Assembly: GCA_017961765.1 (NCBI GenBank)
Contig: JAGCWQ010000116.1
Coordinates: forward strand, 62,001-126,000
DNA from: Paludibacteraceae bacterium
GTDB lineage: Bacteria > Bacteroidota > Bacteroidia > Bacteroidales > Paludibacteraceae
DNA: 64,000 nt
Reading direction: 5' to 3'
Shown here piece by piece: positions 45,358-55,400 of the stretch. A program made the position numbers and the translations under genes. The notes beneath the pieces were generated by a model, which was given only the letters and a program-made list of their open reading frames with translations, did not search any database and had not been told where the DNA came from. Positions within the stretch are counted from its first letter, which is position 1. Each line of letters opens with the position of its first letter.

Positions 45358-46410
45358 ATGGCAATAAAAATAGGAGACAGAGTCCGTTTCCTCAACAGCA
45401 CAGGAGGAGGAATCGTAAAAAAAATCATCAGCAAAGAATTGGTCGAAGTAGAGGATGAAGACGGCTTCGGAATCCCCACCCTCATCCGCGAATGTGTAGT
45501 CGTGGAAACGGAGAACACCATCCACACCCAAGAGAAGAGGAAGGATCCAAGCAAGCAAAAACTGGAGGAGAAAAAACCGGAAGTTTCCCAAGAGGAGGAC
45601 GCCTACCAACCAGAAGAGACACCAGAGGGTGAAAAGGTCAATGTCTCCTTGGCTTTCGTTCCGATGGACATCAAGCAACTCTCCTTCACCTCCTACGAAG
45701 TTTACCTCGTCAACGACAGCAACTACTATCTCGCCTACAACATCGCATCCAGCAACGGCAGGATAGCCATGAGCCGTTCGGCAGGATTCATCCAGCCCAA
45801 CACCAAGATTTTCATCGAGGAACTGAAGAAGGAGCAACTGAACGACATTGAGAAACTGAACGTGCAAATTCTCGCCCTCAAGCAAGGAAAGTCCTACAGC
45901 ATAAAGCCAACCTACGACGTTGAGATAAAGATCAATGCCGTGAAATTCTATAAGTTGCACAGCTTCACAGATAACGATTTCTTCGACGAACCCGCTTTAC
46001 TCTGCGAGATTATCAAGGACAATGTAGCGAAAGGGGAAGAGGTGATCGACGAGAACGACTTGGACAAGATCATCAGCAACAAAGAGGTCAGGCTGGCTGC
46101 CAAAGTATCGAGGAAGCAGAACGTGCCGGAAATCATCGAAGTCGATTTACACATCGGACAACTCTTGGACAACCTCAACGGACTCAGCAACGCAGACATG
46201 CTGGAATACCAACTCTCCAAATTCAACGAGGTAATGCAAGAGAACTTAGGAAGAAAGGGACAAAAGATCGTTTTCATCCACGGGAAAGGCGAGGGTGTGC
46301 TCCGCAAGGAGATCATCACGCAACTCAAAAACAAGTACGGCAGTTGCCTATACCAAGATGCCTCTTTCCGTGAATATGGATTTGGTGCCACCATGGTGAC
46401 GATAAAATAG
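45358..46410 (+). CDS. DUF2027 protein with C-terminal Smr domain
   Basis: This gene encodes a 350-residue cytoplasmic protein. An N-terminal KOW/SH3-like segment (KIGDRVRFLNSTGGGIVKKI) is followed by a charged linker (about residues 55-85), a central beta domain of the DUF2027 type, and an Smr domain in the last 85 residues (EVDLHIGQLLDN, KIVFIHGKGEGVLRKEI, YGFGATMVTIK). Smr domains are nucleases in MutS2 and in RNA-quality-control proteins, with the H-G-x-G loop at the active site. The combination is common in Bacteroidales, but its target is not known. Confidence 0.9.
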   Translation: MAIKIGDRVRFLNSTGGGIVKKIISKELVEVEDEDGFGIPTLIRECVVVETENTIHTQEKRKDPSKQKLEEKKPEVSQEEDAYQPEETPEGEKVNVSLAFVPMDIKQLSFTSYEVYLVNDSNYYLAYNIASSNGRIAMSRSAGFIQPNTKIFIEELKKEQLNDIEKLNVQILALKQGKSYSIKPTYDVEIKINAVKFYKLHSFTDNDFFDEPALLCEIIKDNVAKGEEVIDENDLDKIISNKEVRLAAKVSRKQNVPEIIEVDLHIGQLLDNLNGLSNADMLEYQLSKFNEVMQENLGRKGQKIVFIHGKGEGVLRKEIITQLKNKYGSCLYQDASFREYGFGATMVTIK

Positions 46411-46423
46411 CAGACAAACAGCC

Positions 46424-46930
46424 ATGAAAAAGGTTCTCCTCTTTCTGACAGCAGGATGCCTAATAGGTATGCTGGCGTGTTCCACTCTTTCACGAAACAC
46501 GCCAGCCATTGTTTTGTCTAAGGAAGGGACAGGAGAAAAACCAATCTTTCAAACGCTCCAGGTCTCCCTTTTCGGCGGCACAGAGGACACCTCCATCTAT
46601 AAAACGCTCATCAGCGAGTTCATAGAAGACGCCGAATTATCAGACGGGGATACAATCATTGTACGAGGGAGAGAGTTTCCGTACAGCCCATACAGTTCCA
46701 TAAAAATAGGTTTGAAGCGGGCAAAATACACCAGCTTCATCGTACAGCACATCATAGGTACCCCCATTGAAAAATCCGGCTACGACAGAATCATACAAGA
46801 TAAATTCGGGGCAAAAATTCTTCTGACATATCATGGCACACATAAACTTTTGGTCGAAAATCCCCAAACAAGCTATGACTCTTTGATGAACCGATTCACG
46901 GATATTGTGATATTCAGGAAGGGAGAGTGA
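46424..46930 (+). CDS. Lipoprotein of unknown function, 168 aa
   Basis: This gene encodes a 168-residue protein with a lipoprotein signal (VLLFLTAGCLIGMLACST, lipobox MLAC). The mature part is short alpha/beta (IFQTLQVSLFGGTEDTSIYKTL, GDTIIVRGREFPYSPYSS, KILLTYHGTHKLL). I do not recognise a family. It starts 13 bases after the Smr gene, so it may be cotranscribed, but a functional link is doubtful. Confidence 0.68.
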   Translation: MKKVLLFLTAGCLIGMLACSTLSRNTPAIVLSKEGTGEKPIFQTLQVSLFGGTEDTSIYKTLISEFIEDAELSDGDTIIVRGREFPYSPYSSIKIGLKRAKYTSFIVQHIIGTPIEKSGYDRIIQDKFGAKILLTYHGTHKLLVENPQTSYDSLMNRFTDIVIFRKGE

Positions 46931-47260
46931 ATCAACACATGCCCCACTCCTATAAAAGTCATCGCTTATCCCCATAGTCGTAACGTTCGCCCTGAATTTC
47001 AACGGAATTTCTGATATGCTCACACAAGTTCAATCTCTACTGTATGCACCGCATCAGCGTTACAACAGATCTTTCCTGCCTATTATTTGCCGCAAATAAG
47101 ACAAGGCCACTGAAGCAACAATCACGTCCAAGCCTTTCTCATTTTGTCCTATTAAGATGAGAATCACCATTTGCATTTTTCAAGACACCAACTTTCCTAA
47201 AAATCTATCAGTTTATTACACCAACTACTTTCTTTTACCTATCTCAACTGAGGGAACAAA
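46931..47260. other. 330-bp spacer with a perfect 17-bp palindrome
   Basis: No gene that I can support. TTATTTGC-C-GCAAATAA at 47083-47099 is a perfect palindrome with a single central base. It lies between the lipoprotein gene and the convergent FISUMP gene and has no T run, so it does not look like a terminator. Confidence 0.45.
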
Positions 47261-48799
47261 TTATTTCTTTGCACGCACAGGACGGACAGTATGTCCAGAA
47301 AAGCGCGCGCAAGTACTACAGTATTGATAATAAACATCGTAGAAATACAAGCAATAGCTATACCAATCGTCACCGCTGTATCCCACAGTCAACCAATCCA
47401 CCACATGCAGAGATGAAGATAAATAGTAGGCTACACTGGCTTTTGATTTCACGGAATAGCCGTCAAAAGTACCTGCAGCAGGGAAAAAAATCCAATTTCC
47501 ATTTTTTGCCGTAAACTTAGTACCTTTCACTCCATTAAGTTCCTCCCAACTCCATTGGCAATTTTCTATAAGTTCACAACACTCTTCAACTGTTGGCATC
47601 CTCCAATCTTGCCCCCAGTTTGCTGTGGCAGCGTCATCCTCAGGAAGAAGAGTAACAAGACTATCTCTTCGTCCATTTTCATGGTTACAACAATACTTTG
47701 ATATGTATTCTTTCGAAGTTCCATATTCACCGCCCCACCTATAAGTAGTCCAGTCGTAATAACTTTTAGGTTTAATTTCTCCCCATGCAAAATAATCGCC
47801 ATACTCCTCTGGTTTAGAAGCTCCCACATTAAAAGTAGCCCATAATGTACCACTCGGAAGACCAAGGTCAACGTATGGATAATCATAGGATGAAGTATCC
47901 GTCGGAAGTATCACCTCCTCATGGAACACCTCTTCCACATCCTCTACATTATATTTTTTAACAATGCCATCGTATGGCCTTACGCACATAAAATTGGTGG
48001 TGTCTATTGACAATATAGTACGTGTAGTATCAAGAGGCTCTTTTATTTCATCGGATCTCTTTACATATACAGGACGAACGGAGAACCCTGCATGGCGACA
48101 ATCTTTGATTTTGTCAGGAACCCCTCCAAAGTTCTGACAATCCGCATATTTCCCACTAAGATGCGAAGATGAGGACCAATATACACAAGCAAGTTTTTCA
48201 AATGAATCTCCCTCACGATACCCAGCATCTGGGAAGAAAATCCAATTGCCATTCTTCGCAGTAAACATGGTACCAGATACTCCATTAATCCTTTTATACG
48301 TAATTTTTTCACAATTCGACACGAGTTCATTATACTCGTCCATAGTTGGCATTCGCCAATCACTTCCCCACTTCACAGAGGCCACATCATCTTCAGAACG
48401 AAGTATCTTTAACATATCTTCATCATTGTATTTCGTATATTCTATGTATTCAGACTCCTCTTCATTCCCATTAGATTTATACCATTCATAACTATCGTTG
48501 TCATATACTTCTTTTGGATCAGTTTCTCCCCATGCAAAATAATCACCAAACTCCTCAGGCCTAGATGCTCCTACATTAAAAGTAGCCCATAGCGTACCAC
48601 TCGGAAGGCCAAGATCAACATAAGCATAAACCGTATCGATAATCTCAACAACCTGCATTTCAAAATCAACCTGACGGATGTCATACGTATCGAATTTATC
48701 AACGGATTTGTCATTCTGCTCCACACACATATAGGTTGCTCCGAACATTGGTAAAGATAGCACAAACGATACGGCAAAAGCAACTATTCCCTTTTTCAT
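47261..48799 (-). CDS. Exported protein with two tandem FISUMP-type domains
   Basis: This gene encodes a 512-residue exported protein with signal peptide (VAFAVSFVLSLPMFGATY). Two copies of a domain of about 190 residues, at about residues 60-250 and 305-510, show the signature YVDLGLPSGTLWATFNVGA, then GDYFAWGE, WRMPTMDEYNEL or WRMPTVEECCEL, GTMFTAKNGNWIFFP and a final R-P-V-Y/R. This is the fibrobacter-succinogenes paralogous domain (FISUMP/DUF1566-like), used on cell-surface proteins. Each copy is preceded by a short unit containing CVEQNDKSVDKFDTYDIRQVDFE or CVRPYDGIVKKYNVEDVEEVF, so the whole unit was duplicated. Parts of the two copies are nearly identical in DNA (47777-47874 and 48524-48621). 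Function is unknown. Confidence 0.82.
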   Translation of the reverse strand: MKKGIVAFAVSFVLSLPMFGATYMCVEQNDKSVDKFDTYDIRQVDFEMQVVEIIDTVYAYVDLGLPSGTLWATFNVGASRPEEFGDYFAWGETDPKEVYDNDSYEWYKSNGNEEESEYIEYTKYNDEDMLKILRSEDDVASVKWGSDWRMPTMDEYNELVSNCEKITYKRINGVSGTMFTAKNGNWIFFPDAGYREGDSFEKLACVYWSSSSHLSGKYADCQNFGGVPDKIKDCRHAGFSVRPVYVKRSDEIKEPLDTTRTILSIDTTNFMCVRPYDGIVKKYNVEDVEEVFHEEVILPTDTSSYDYPYVDLGLPSGTLWATFNVGASKPEEYGDYFAWGEIKPKSYYDWTTYRWGGEYGTSKEYISKYCCNHENGRRDSLVTLLPEDDAATANWGQDWRMPTVEECCELIENCQWSWEELNGVKGTKFTAKNGNWIFFPAAGTFDGYSVKSKASVAYYLSSSLHVVDWLTVGYSGDDWYSYCLYFYDVYYQYCSTCARFSGHTVRPVRAKK

Positions 48800-49097
48800 C
48801 TTCTTATCTAAATTACAACTATAAAATTAATAATCAACAACTTACACACAAACAAACTCCATCAAACTTCGTCTTTTAATAAACGAGTATATATTTACTG
48901 CAAAGTAAAATAAAAGGGGGGAAAGTTCCAAATTCCCATGACACAAAGGAAAGCCCATCTTAATATTCTTCCGCATCGCCTCAACCAAGGGCTATTCATA
49001 TCTCTTTACTTAGGGAAATAAAAGAAACGGCTCCCAATAACGCACAAAAAAAGGGAAGACATCATTGACATCTTCCCCTCCACTACACTAACACCAA
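48800..49097. other. Spacer with the FISUMP gene promoter region and downstream terminator
   Basis: No gene seen in these 298 bases. They contain the start region of the FISUMP gene and, at 49045-49078, the terminator of the following minus-strand gene. Confidence 0.5.
49045..49078 (-). terminator. Terminator of the 49.1-51.0 kb unit
   Basis: On the minus strand GGGAAGA and TCTTCCC (arms at 49071-49077 and 49053-49059) form a stem that ends in TTTTTTT. Confidence 0.8.
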
Positions 49098-50504
49098 CTA
49101 TCTCTCTATCTGTTCTGTATATTTTCCAAGTAAATCCTCTTTATTAGCGCAGTTCACAGCCTTCACGCCTGACTCCTCCAAATTAGCGGCGATAATCGTC
49201 ACTTTAGAGTTTTCGATGGAGATGTTGCCGTCGCTCTTCAAACCTGCAACCTTACCACCTGATTCAGCCTCATAGTCCTTCAAGCCATCCACCTCTACGA
49301 CAAGCGTCGCATTGGCAATTTCAATGCCCGCCGTAGCGTTGATACCCTTGCCTCCTGTCGTCTTAGAACCACAAGTGATATCCACATCCGCACCGTCAAG
49401 AATCTTGACTTTCATATCCGACTTGATGGCTGTTGTATAAGAAGACTCCCCGTCCTCACGCAACACATCGCCTTTCATCACGATGCGCACTTTCGCATTC
49501 TTGATAGTCACATCAGCAGAGTCGTTTTTAAGGGCTCTCGCACCTTTACCTGTCATGGTGATATCTATGTCGCCACCCAAGATGTCGATGATGCTGTCAC
49601 ACTTCAAAGCCTTCACGCCATTAGAGGAGGAAGTAATAGTAAGCTTACCTCCATTGATGAAAATATGGTCGTTGCAATCGATGGCATCGCCTTTAGCCTG
49701 AATCTTCACCGAACCACCATCCAAACGGAAGTAGTCCTTCGTGTTGATACCATCGCCTGCCACATCCTCAATAACCAACTCACCGGTCTTCACCCTCACA
49801 TAGTCCTTGCTATAGATACCATGGCCACCGAAAGAACTAATACCCAAATAGCCAGTACCCTTATTTCCGCCAGGAATCTCAGATCCTTCTGCATCCACCT
49901 CAGGAGAGAAGACCAACTGTGTCTTGCTCCAGAAAGCAGCGTTATAGTCCACACCGTCGCCCAAGCCTACCAAGGCATTCTTCGAACCATCCGCAATGAT
50001 GACATTAGCACGGAAGTCCTCCAAAATTCGGATGGCAGGTCCGGTCATGTTGGCCAAGATCAAATTATCCATGAACAAAGCGAACTTAGCTGACGGCGTA
50101 ATCGACAACGAACCGTCCAAAGAAGTTCCCTTCAAATAGAATGTAACATATTCATTGGATTTAGAAATCACCTCCACATTGGATCCCTGCACCTTCACTT
50201 CCACTTCCTTAAAAGGATTCACAATTTCCGCAGTGTCGCCTTCGAAAAGGATTTGGACAAAAGCAGAAGAGACAGGATCGTTAAAAGTCAAACTATCCAC
50301 ATCTTGGATTTGTATCGAAGAGGTCTTCACCGAGGTGTCTTTCGCCTCGAACACAAGCATTTTATCCGCCAACTGAATATCCCTGTAATTAAAAACAGAG
50401 AGTTCTACATTTCCTTTAGTTGAGGAATGGATTGTCATTCTTTGTTCAGCCAAAGCCGACAAAGAAACCATACCTGCGAAAAGCAAAGAAACTATCTTTT
50501 TCAT
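49098..50504 (-). CDS. Cthe_2159-like carbohydrate-binding beta-helix protein
   Basis: This gene encodes a 468-residue exported protein (signal peptide ending SALAEQ). The body is a right-handed parallel beta-helix with many short coils (GDGINTKDYFRLDGGSVKIQ, AKGDAIDCNDHIFINGGKLT, SSNGVKALKCDSIIDILGGD, GARALKNDSADVTIKNAKVR), the pattern of Cthe_2159-type proteins, which bind cellulose-like or polygalacturonate chains with calcium. It is therefore a possible binding companion of the pectinesterase at 31 kb, but they are not linked in an operon. It overlaps the upstream small T9SS protein by one base (TAATG), implying coupled translation, and is followed by a terminator. Confidence 0.8.
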   Translation of the reverse strand: MKKIVSLLFAGMVSLSALAEQRMTIHSSTKGNVELSVFNYRDIQLADKMLVFEAKDTSVKTSSIQIQDVDSLTFNDPVSSAFVQILFEGDTAEIVNPFKEVEVKVQGSNVEVISKSNEYVTFYLKGTSLDGSLSITPSAKFALFMDNLILANMTGPAIRILEDFRANVIIADGSKNALVGLGDGVDYNAAFWSKTQLVFSPEVDAEGSEIPGGNKGTGYLGISSFGGHGIYSKDYVRVKTGELVIEDVAGDGINTKDYFRLDGGSVKIQAKGDAIDCNDHIFINGGKLTITSSSNGVKALKCDSIIDILGGDIDITMTGKGARALKNDSADVTIKNAKVRIVMKGDVLREDGESSYTTAIKSDMKVKILDGADVDITCGSKTTGGKGINATAGIEIANATLVVEVDGLKDYEAESGGKVAGLKSDGNISIENSKVTIIAANLEESGVKAVNCANKEDLLGKYTEQIER

Positions 50505-50992
50505 TATTTCTTCTCCAATTTGAACGTTTGATTACCCACAATTACTATATACAATCCGTTCGGAAGACCGGAAACGGGAATACCTATCTCAGGCGAATAA
50601 GACTGGCGCAAAACCAAAGACCCCTCCAACGAGTAAACACTCACCAAAGACTTCTCCTCCATATTTGCGAAATAGAAGCAATCCGTTGCTGGATTAGGGT
50701 AGATAAAAGATCCCTCTCCATCGGAAAAGACCATTTCGGTTCCCGCAGTTGCAGGAAGGAACTTCACGCTTTGAATGGAGTTCAAATCGAAAGCGACAAG
50801 GGCTGATGATGCCATTTGATCGACAAAAAGCATCTCATTGGTGAAAGAAATCTTGCCTTTTTCCGCAACAACATATCTTTTCACATTGACATCATCCTTC
50901 AATCTGATCAAAACTTCAGTCTGAGCCATCACCCCCAAGGAAGAGGAGAAGAAGAATCCTAAAACAATTGATTTTAACAAATATTTTAACAT
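50504..50992 (-). CDS. Small secreted protein with T9SS type A C-terminal sorting domain
   Basis: This gene encodes a 162-residue protein with a signal peptide (LLKSIVLGFFFSSSLGVMAQ). The last 65 residues match the type A sorting domain of the type IX system (SFIYPNPATDCFYFAN, then LVSVYSLEGSLVLRQ and GLPNGLYIVIVGNQTFKLEKK). The N-terminal 75 residues are a small beta module. The longest frame starts at 51112, but ATG 50992 directly precedes the signal peptide. It is coupled to the Cthe_2159-like gene, so the two may act as a surface unit delivered through SprA. Confidence 0.85.
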   Translation of the reverse strand: MLKYLLKSIVLGFFFSSSLGVMAQTEVLIRLKDDVNVKRYVVAEKGKISFTNEMLFVDQMASSALVAFDLNSIQSVKFLPATAGTEMVFSDGEGSFIYPNPATDCFYFANMEEKSLVSVYSLEGSLVLRQSYSPEIGIPVSGLPNGLYIVIVGNQTFKLEKK

Positions 50993-51371
50993 GACACAAT
51001 AAATTTCAAATTCTCGGGAGCAAATATCAACATTTTTTGCGTATAAAAAAAATCTTTTTGCTATAATTTTCAATCTATTATGCAAAAAAATGACACATGA
51101 CACTCTTTTCATCCTCTTTCAAACTTTTGCAAGAAGCCTCATTTTTTTCACGGAGAGGAGCCCTTCCAAGAAGAAATAGCATACTGGCATACTAGGAAGA
51201 AAAGAGACTTTCGCCCAAAGCAATTGCATAAAATATTGAAAATATGCAAGAATATTAGGACAAAAACCAATATATTTGTCGAGATGATTGCGGCAAGCTG
51301 ATTCAAAGATTTTTCTTTGGATTTTTAAGGTTGCCCGAAAACCAACAAATAAGTAAATAAGCAAAATCGTT
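50993..51371. other. Divergent spacer upstream of the barrel gene
   Basis: No gene that I can support in 379 bases. A perfect -7 box TATATTTG (51271-51278) on the plus strand belongs to the barrel gene. The minus side has a one-mismatch box GATATTTG for the sorting-domain gene. Confidence 0.5.
51271..51278 (+). promoter_or_regulatory. -7 box of the outer-membrane barrel gene
   Basis: TATATTTG is a perfect match and gives a leader of about 87 bases before ATG 51372. Confidence 0.55.
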
Positions 51372-52046
51372 ATGAAACATTTCATTTCCACATGCATTCT
51401 TGCCATAGGCACTCTTTTCATGGCCAACGCACAAGAGGAAGCTGCCCCTACTCCCAACCGATTCGGATTCGGTGTCAGAATGGGATTCGGACTCTCAACC
51501 CTCAGCGGAGAGGGCTATTTTGACGACACAGACCCTATTTTCAACCTGAATGTAGGAGCCGCTGTCATGTATGGACTTTCCCCAAAAGTCGATTTGGAGA
51601 CGGGTCTATACTACACAAAAAAAGGCTTCTACGCAGAACCCTCACCCGACTATGAGGTGACTTGCAATCTCTACTACTTGGAGATTCCTGTCATGGTCGG
51701 CTACAAATGGGAGGTTTCCGACCCGTTGAAAATCAACTTCATGGCAGGTCCATATATGGCCTATGGAGTTAACGGAAAGACCAAAACAAAACTTTCAAAC
51801 GTTGTCTACAACACAACGACAAATGAGCCTGCAGAGAATAACGAAAGTGAAAAGACCATCAACACGGATTCTTTCGAGGATGGATTCAACCGATTCGACT
51901 CCGGCGTAAAGGCATCCATCAACTTCACAATCAAGAAAGATTTCTTGTTGGGTGTGACTTACGAACATGGATTCGCGAACGTATCTGACACGAAAGACGA
52001 TGCATTCAACCGTACGGTGGCTCTCACCCTCGGATTCAACTTCTAA
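51372..52046 (+). CDS. Outer-membrane beta-barrel protein (PorT-family fold)
   Basis: This gene encodes a 224-residue protein with a signal peptide (TCILAIGTLFMANAQ). The barrel pattern FGFGVRMGFGLSTLSG, GAAVMYGLSPKVDLETGLYYTKKGF, YLEIPVMVGYKWE, FMAGPYMAYGVNG and a final aromatic strand (TVALTLGFNF) is that of the PF13568-type outer-membrane barrel. It is not PorT itself, whose candidate is at 17.8 kb. Role unknown. It ends with a strong terminator. Confidence 0.88.
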   Translation: MKHFISTCILAIGTLFMANAQEEAAPTPNRFGFGVRMGFGLSTLSGEGYFDDTDPIFNLNVGAAVMYGLSPKVDLETGLYYTKKGFYAEPSPDYEVTCNLYYLEIPVMVGYKWEVSDPLKINFMAGPYMAYGVNGKTKTKLSNVVYNTTTNEPAENNESEKTINTDSFEDGFNRFDSGVKASINFTIKKDFLLGVTYEHGFANVSDTKDDAFNRTVALTLGFNF

Positions 52047-52057
52047 ACTCAACCCAT

Positions 52058-52098
52058 AGTCCGTCCTCCAGCACTCCTGAAGGACGGACTTTTCTTTT
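52058..52098 (+). terminator. Terminator after the barrel gene
   Basis: AGTCCGTCC at 52058-52066 pairs with GGACGGACT at 52082-52090, with TTTTCTTTT after. Confidence 0.88.
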
Positions 52099-52471
52099 CG
52101 GGAGAACGGTTCATTGTTCCCCACTCAAAAATTAACCCTTCACCTTCTGCATTTCCTAAGGAAAAATTTGCATAATCGACAAAAAAAACGTATACTTACC
52201 AAAGTTTCTAATAACACGTTTCAGATTCGGTTGCAGAAGTTACTATGCAACGTGTTTCTTTACGAGGGAAGCTTCCAAGAGACAACAAGAAAGGGTCTCA
52301 GAAGATTCAAAAATTAGACTTAAACAACAAAGAAAAACAAGGGGTTATTGTGACATTCTGTTGAGCAACTGCCGACATCCGTCTGCAGGGAAAGGTGGAT
52401 AAACTCCAAGGAAACAAGATGAAACATCAAGCCCCAATTGATTCCAAACAGAAAAAGACAAACGTATAGAA
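52099..52471. other. Upstream region of the HTCS gene with inverted repeats
   Basis: No gene seen in 373 bases. It holds a repeat cluster at 52213-52256: AACACGTT at 52213-52220 and its complement AACGTGTT at 52249-52256 enclose GTTGCA (52230-52235) and TGCAAC (52246-52251). AACGTGTT recurs downstream of the HTCS gene at 56909, so the cluster may be a binding site. No clear -7 box was found. Confidence 0.5.
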
Positions 52472-55400
52472 ATGAACCATTTGTCAAAAATAGCATCGGC
52501 GATATGCATCCTTCTCTTTTGCACCACGCTACTTTCTGCGCAAAAGTTAAAGGTGACCCATTTCGACCATTACACCGTTAAAGACGGTATGACTTCCGAC
52601 TATGTCCACGGATTGGCGATGGACTCTTTTGGCCACATCTGGGCAAGCACTCAATGTGGCTTAAATCGTTTTGACGGCACCAATTTTAAACAATACCTCA
52701 CGGATGACTATCCGAGTCTTTTCAGGAATGACGGGCAGAGACTTCAGCCACTATCAAACGGCAGTCTCCTTATCGGAGGATTTTTGGGCATGTTGGTTCG
52801 CTATGATTATGGGAGAGACACCTTCGATGATTTGACCCCCATCGATTTTGATTCTACCTACTATAAGGAGATAGCCAATTTTCACCAAACAAAAAACGGA
52901 GACCTTTATGTCTGCACCTCAAGCGGAATCTATCTTTATGACAAAAAGAGTGGGGTTTTCACTTCTAATTTCCCTGCTTTCAACTCCATAAAAGGTCACT
53001 TTGTCCGTTCTATGTATGTGGACCGGTTTGATCGTTATTGGGTATCCTCATTCAACATGTTGTATGTTTACACAAAAGAAGGCAAGTTGTTCAAAAAATG
53101 GGATTTGTCTGCAAGGTACAAACAGATGTTTATATCAAGTATATATGAAATGGATGAATCGACGCTACTTATCTCTAGTTTTTCGGACATCACCTTCTAC
53201 TTCAAAATAGAACCTAATGGGGATATCATCCAGTCAGAACCACAAAAGACTCCTTTCTCTAATTTGTCCAGCATGCTACGCGACAGGCAAGGCAATTATT
53301 GGTTCACATCGGACGGAAATGGTCTTTGGTATTCGGAAAAAATCCCTTACGAGAAGGACGACTACACTAAGGTTATGCCCTATGATGTGACGGAGAGCTC
53401 CTTTGATAAAATATACGCCATCACAGAGGATTTCGAGGGGAACATTTGGGTAGGGACAAAAAACACAGGTATTTGGAAGTGTAAGCGTCAAGATGATTCA
53501 GGTGTTATTACCTCTACGGATGTGCGTTATCCTTTTTCCACTTGTTGTAATTTTTATGAGACAGAAGACGGGAATCTGCTTATTGCTTCAGATGGCGGAG
53601 GCGTCACGCTTGCCTCACCCGACTTCTCATCCATGAAGCATTTCGAAATTCCGAACAAGAACGCCATAAACATTTCAGGAGATGGACATGGCAACTATTG
53701 GATTACGACTTGGGGTGGCGGATTGTTCGTTTACAATTATGCCCAAGGCACTTTGACTCCTTGCGTGTTTAACGGGTTGCGGACTAACTTGAATTGTTTT
53801 TTCTCCACTACGGCAATGAAGAACGGTGAGGTTTGGGCTTGTACAGCAGGCGACGGAGTCTATGTCCGCAATCCCAAAGGTGTCTGGGAACGGAAAATTC
53901 CGACGGCCCCTAATCTGGAGAATGACCAATGGGTCTTCAAAGTGATAGAAGGAAGGAGCGACAGTCGATGGATTTTGACAAGCCGATCAATCTGGCGGTA
54001 TCGTTGTGGAGAAATCCGCCCGCTGCTCGACGACTTCTCCAAGAAAAAAGAGCACAATCCACTTGCTGTCAACGATGCCGTTTGTGATGCGGATGGACGT
54101 CTGTTTGTGGCGACAAGCAAGGGAGTCATCTCGCTCTCTTCGGATGGCTCGCAGTGTGATACGCTTGATTTCGCACCCAATGGAGAGTATTGTTCCATCT
54201 GTATTGGGAAAGATGGTATTTTGTATACGAGTGGAACCAATGGCATCATTGCTTTGGATTATAAGGCCAAAACCAGCAAGTCTTATGCCATCAATTTTTC
54301 GGGGAAGGGTGCGAATTACTTTTCGCAACGTTCTGGCTTTTTAGATTCCAAAGGACGCCTCTTCTTTGGATGTAACGATGGTTTCCTATCTTTCGACCCA
54401 TCGAAGAGGGACTCGAACATTGCCATCCGACATTTTGCCTTTTCCGACTTGTTCATCTCAGAAAAGAAACCTACGCCTTTTGGGGAGACACTTCCAACAG
54501 GCAGTATCACAACAGCGAAAGAGATCACGCTCAGCCATGGTCAGACGAACATCGAAATAGACATCGACCTTGTCGATTACTCCGGGTTCAAAGCCATCTG
54601 TGACTATCGTCTTATTGGGTTGAACGACAATTGGACGAAGACCAAGGCAAACCGGAAAATTAACTTCTCCTATATTCCATCAGGCGACTACACGTTGGAA
54701 GTGAGGGCATACAAGCCAGATCAGCCTCAAAACGCCCAATTAATCTCACTGAAAATAAACGTACTGCCCCCTTGGTGGCAAACATGGTGGTTCATATCAT
54801 TGTCTGCTTTGCTGGTTGTCTTTGTTTTGGCCTATGCTGTAAATCGCAGATTCAAGAATATAACGAAGCAAAAAAATCTTTTGGAAGCTAAGGTAAAGGA
54901 GCGGACAAAGGAGTTGAAAGAAGCCAACCAGGAGATCAGTCAACAAAATCAATCGCTAAAGGAGAAGCAAATGTTGATTGAAATGAAAAATGAGGAGTTG
55001 GGTAACGCTTTGACGAGCAAGGACCACCTCATTACCATCATTGCGCATGACCTGAAAAACCCCATGTTCGGCATCGCGGCCGCCATGGATCTTCTTGATA
55101 AGAGTCCTGAACAAATGAGTGACAAAGAGAAGAAAAAGGTTATCTCTGATGTGGCAGAGACTTCCAAGTCGTTGCAGACCGAATTGGAGAAGTTGCTGCA
55201 GTGGGCCACTTCCCAAAATGAAATGATGACATGCCATCCGGTTGAAACAAACGTGCAGGTGATTGTCAAAGACAACCTCTCCTTCTTCAAAAATCTTTCA
55301 GAAGAAAAGAACATTAAACTTTCGTTTACGGACAACGCACACTCAAATGCATTTGTCGACCCAAGAATGTTGGGTGTCGTCATCAGAAATCTAATCGCCA

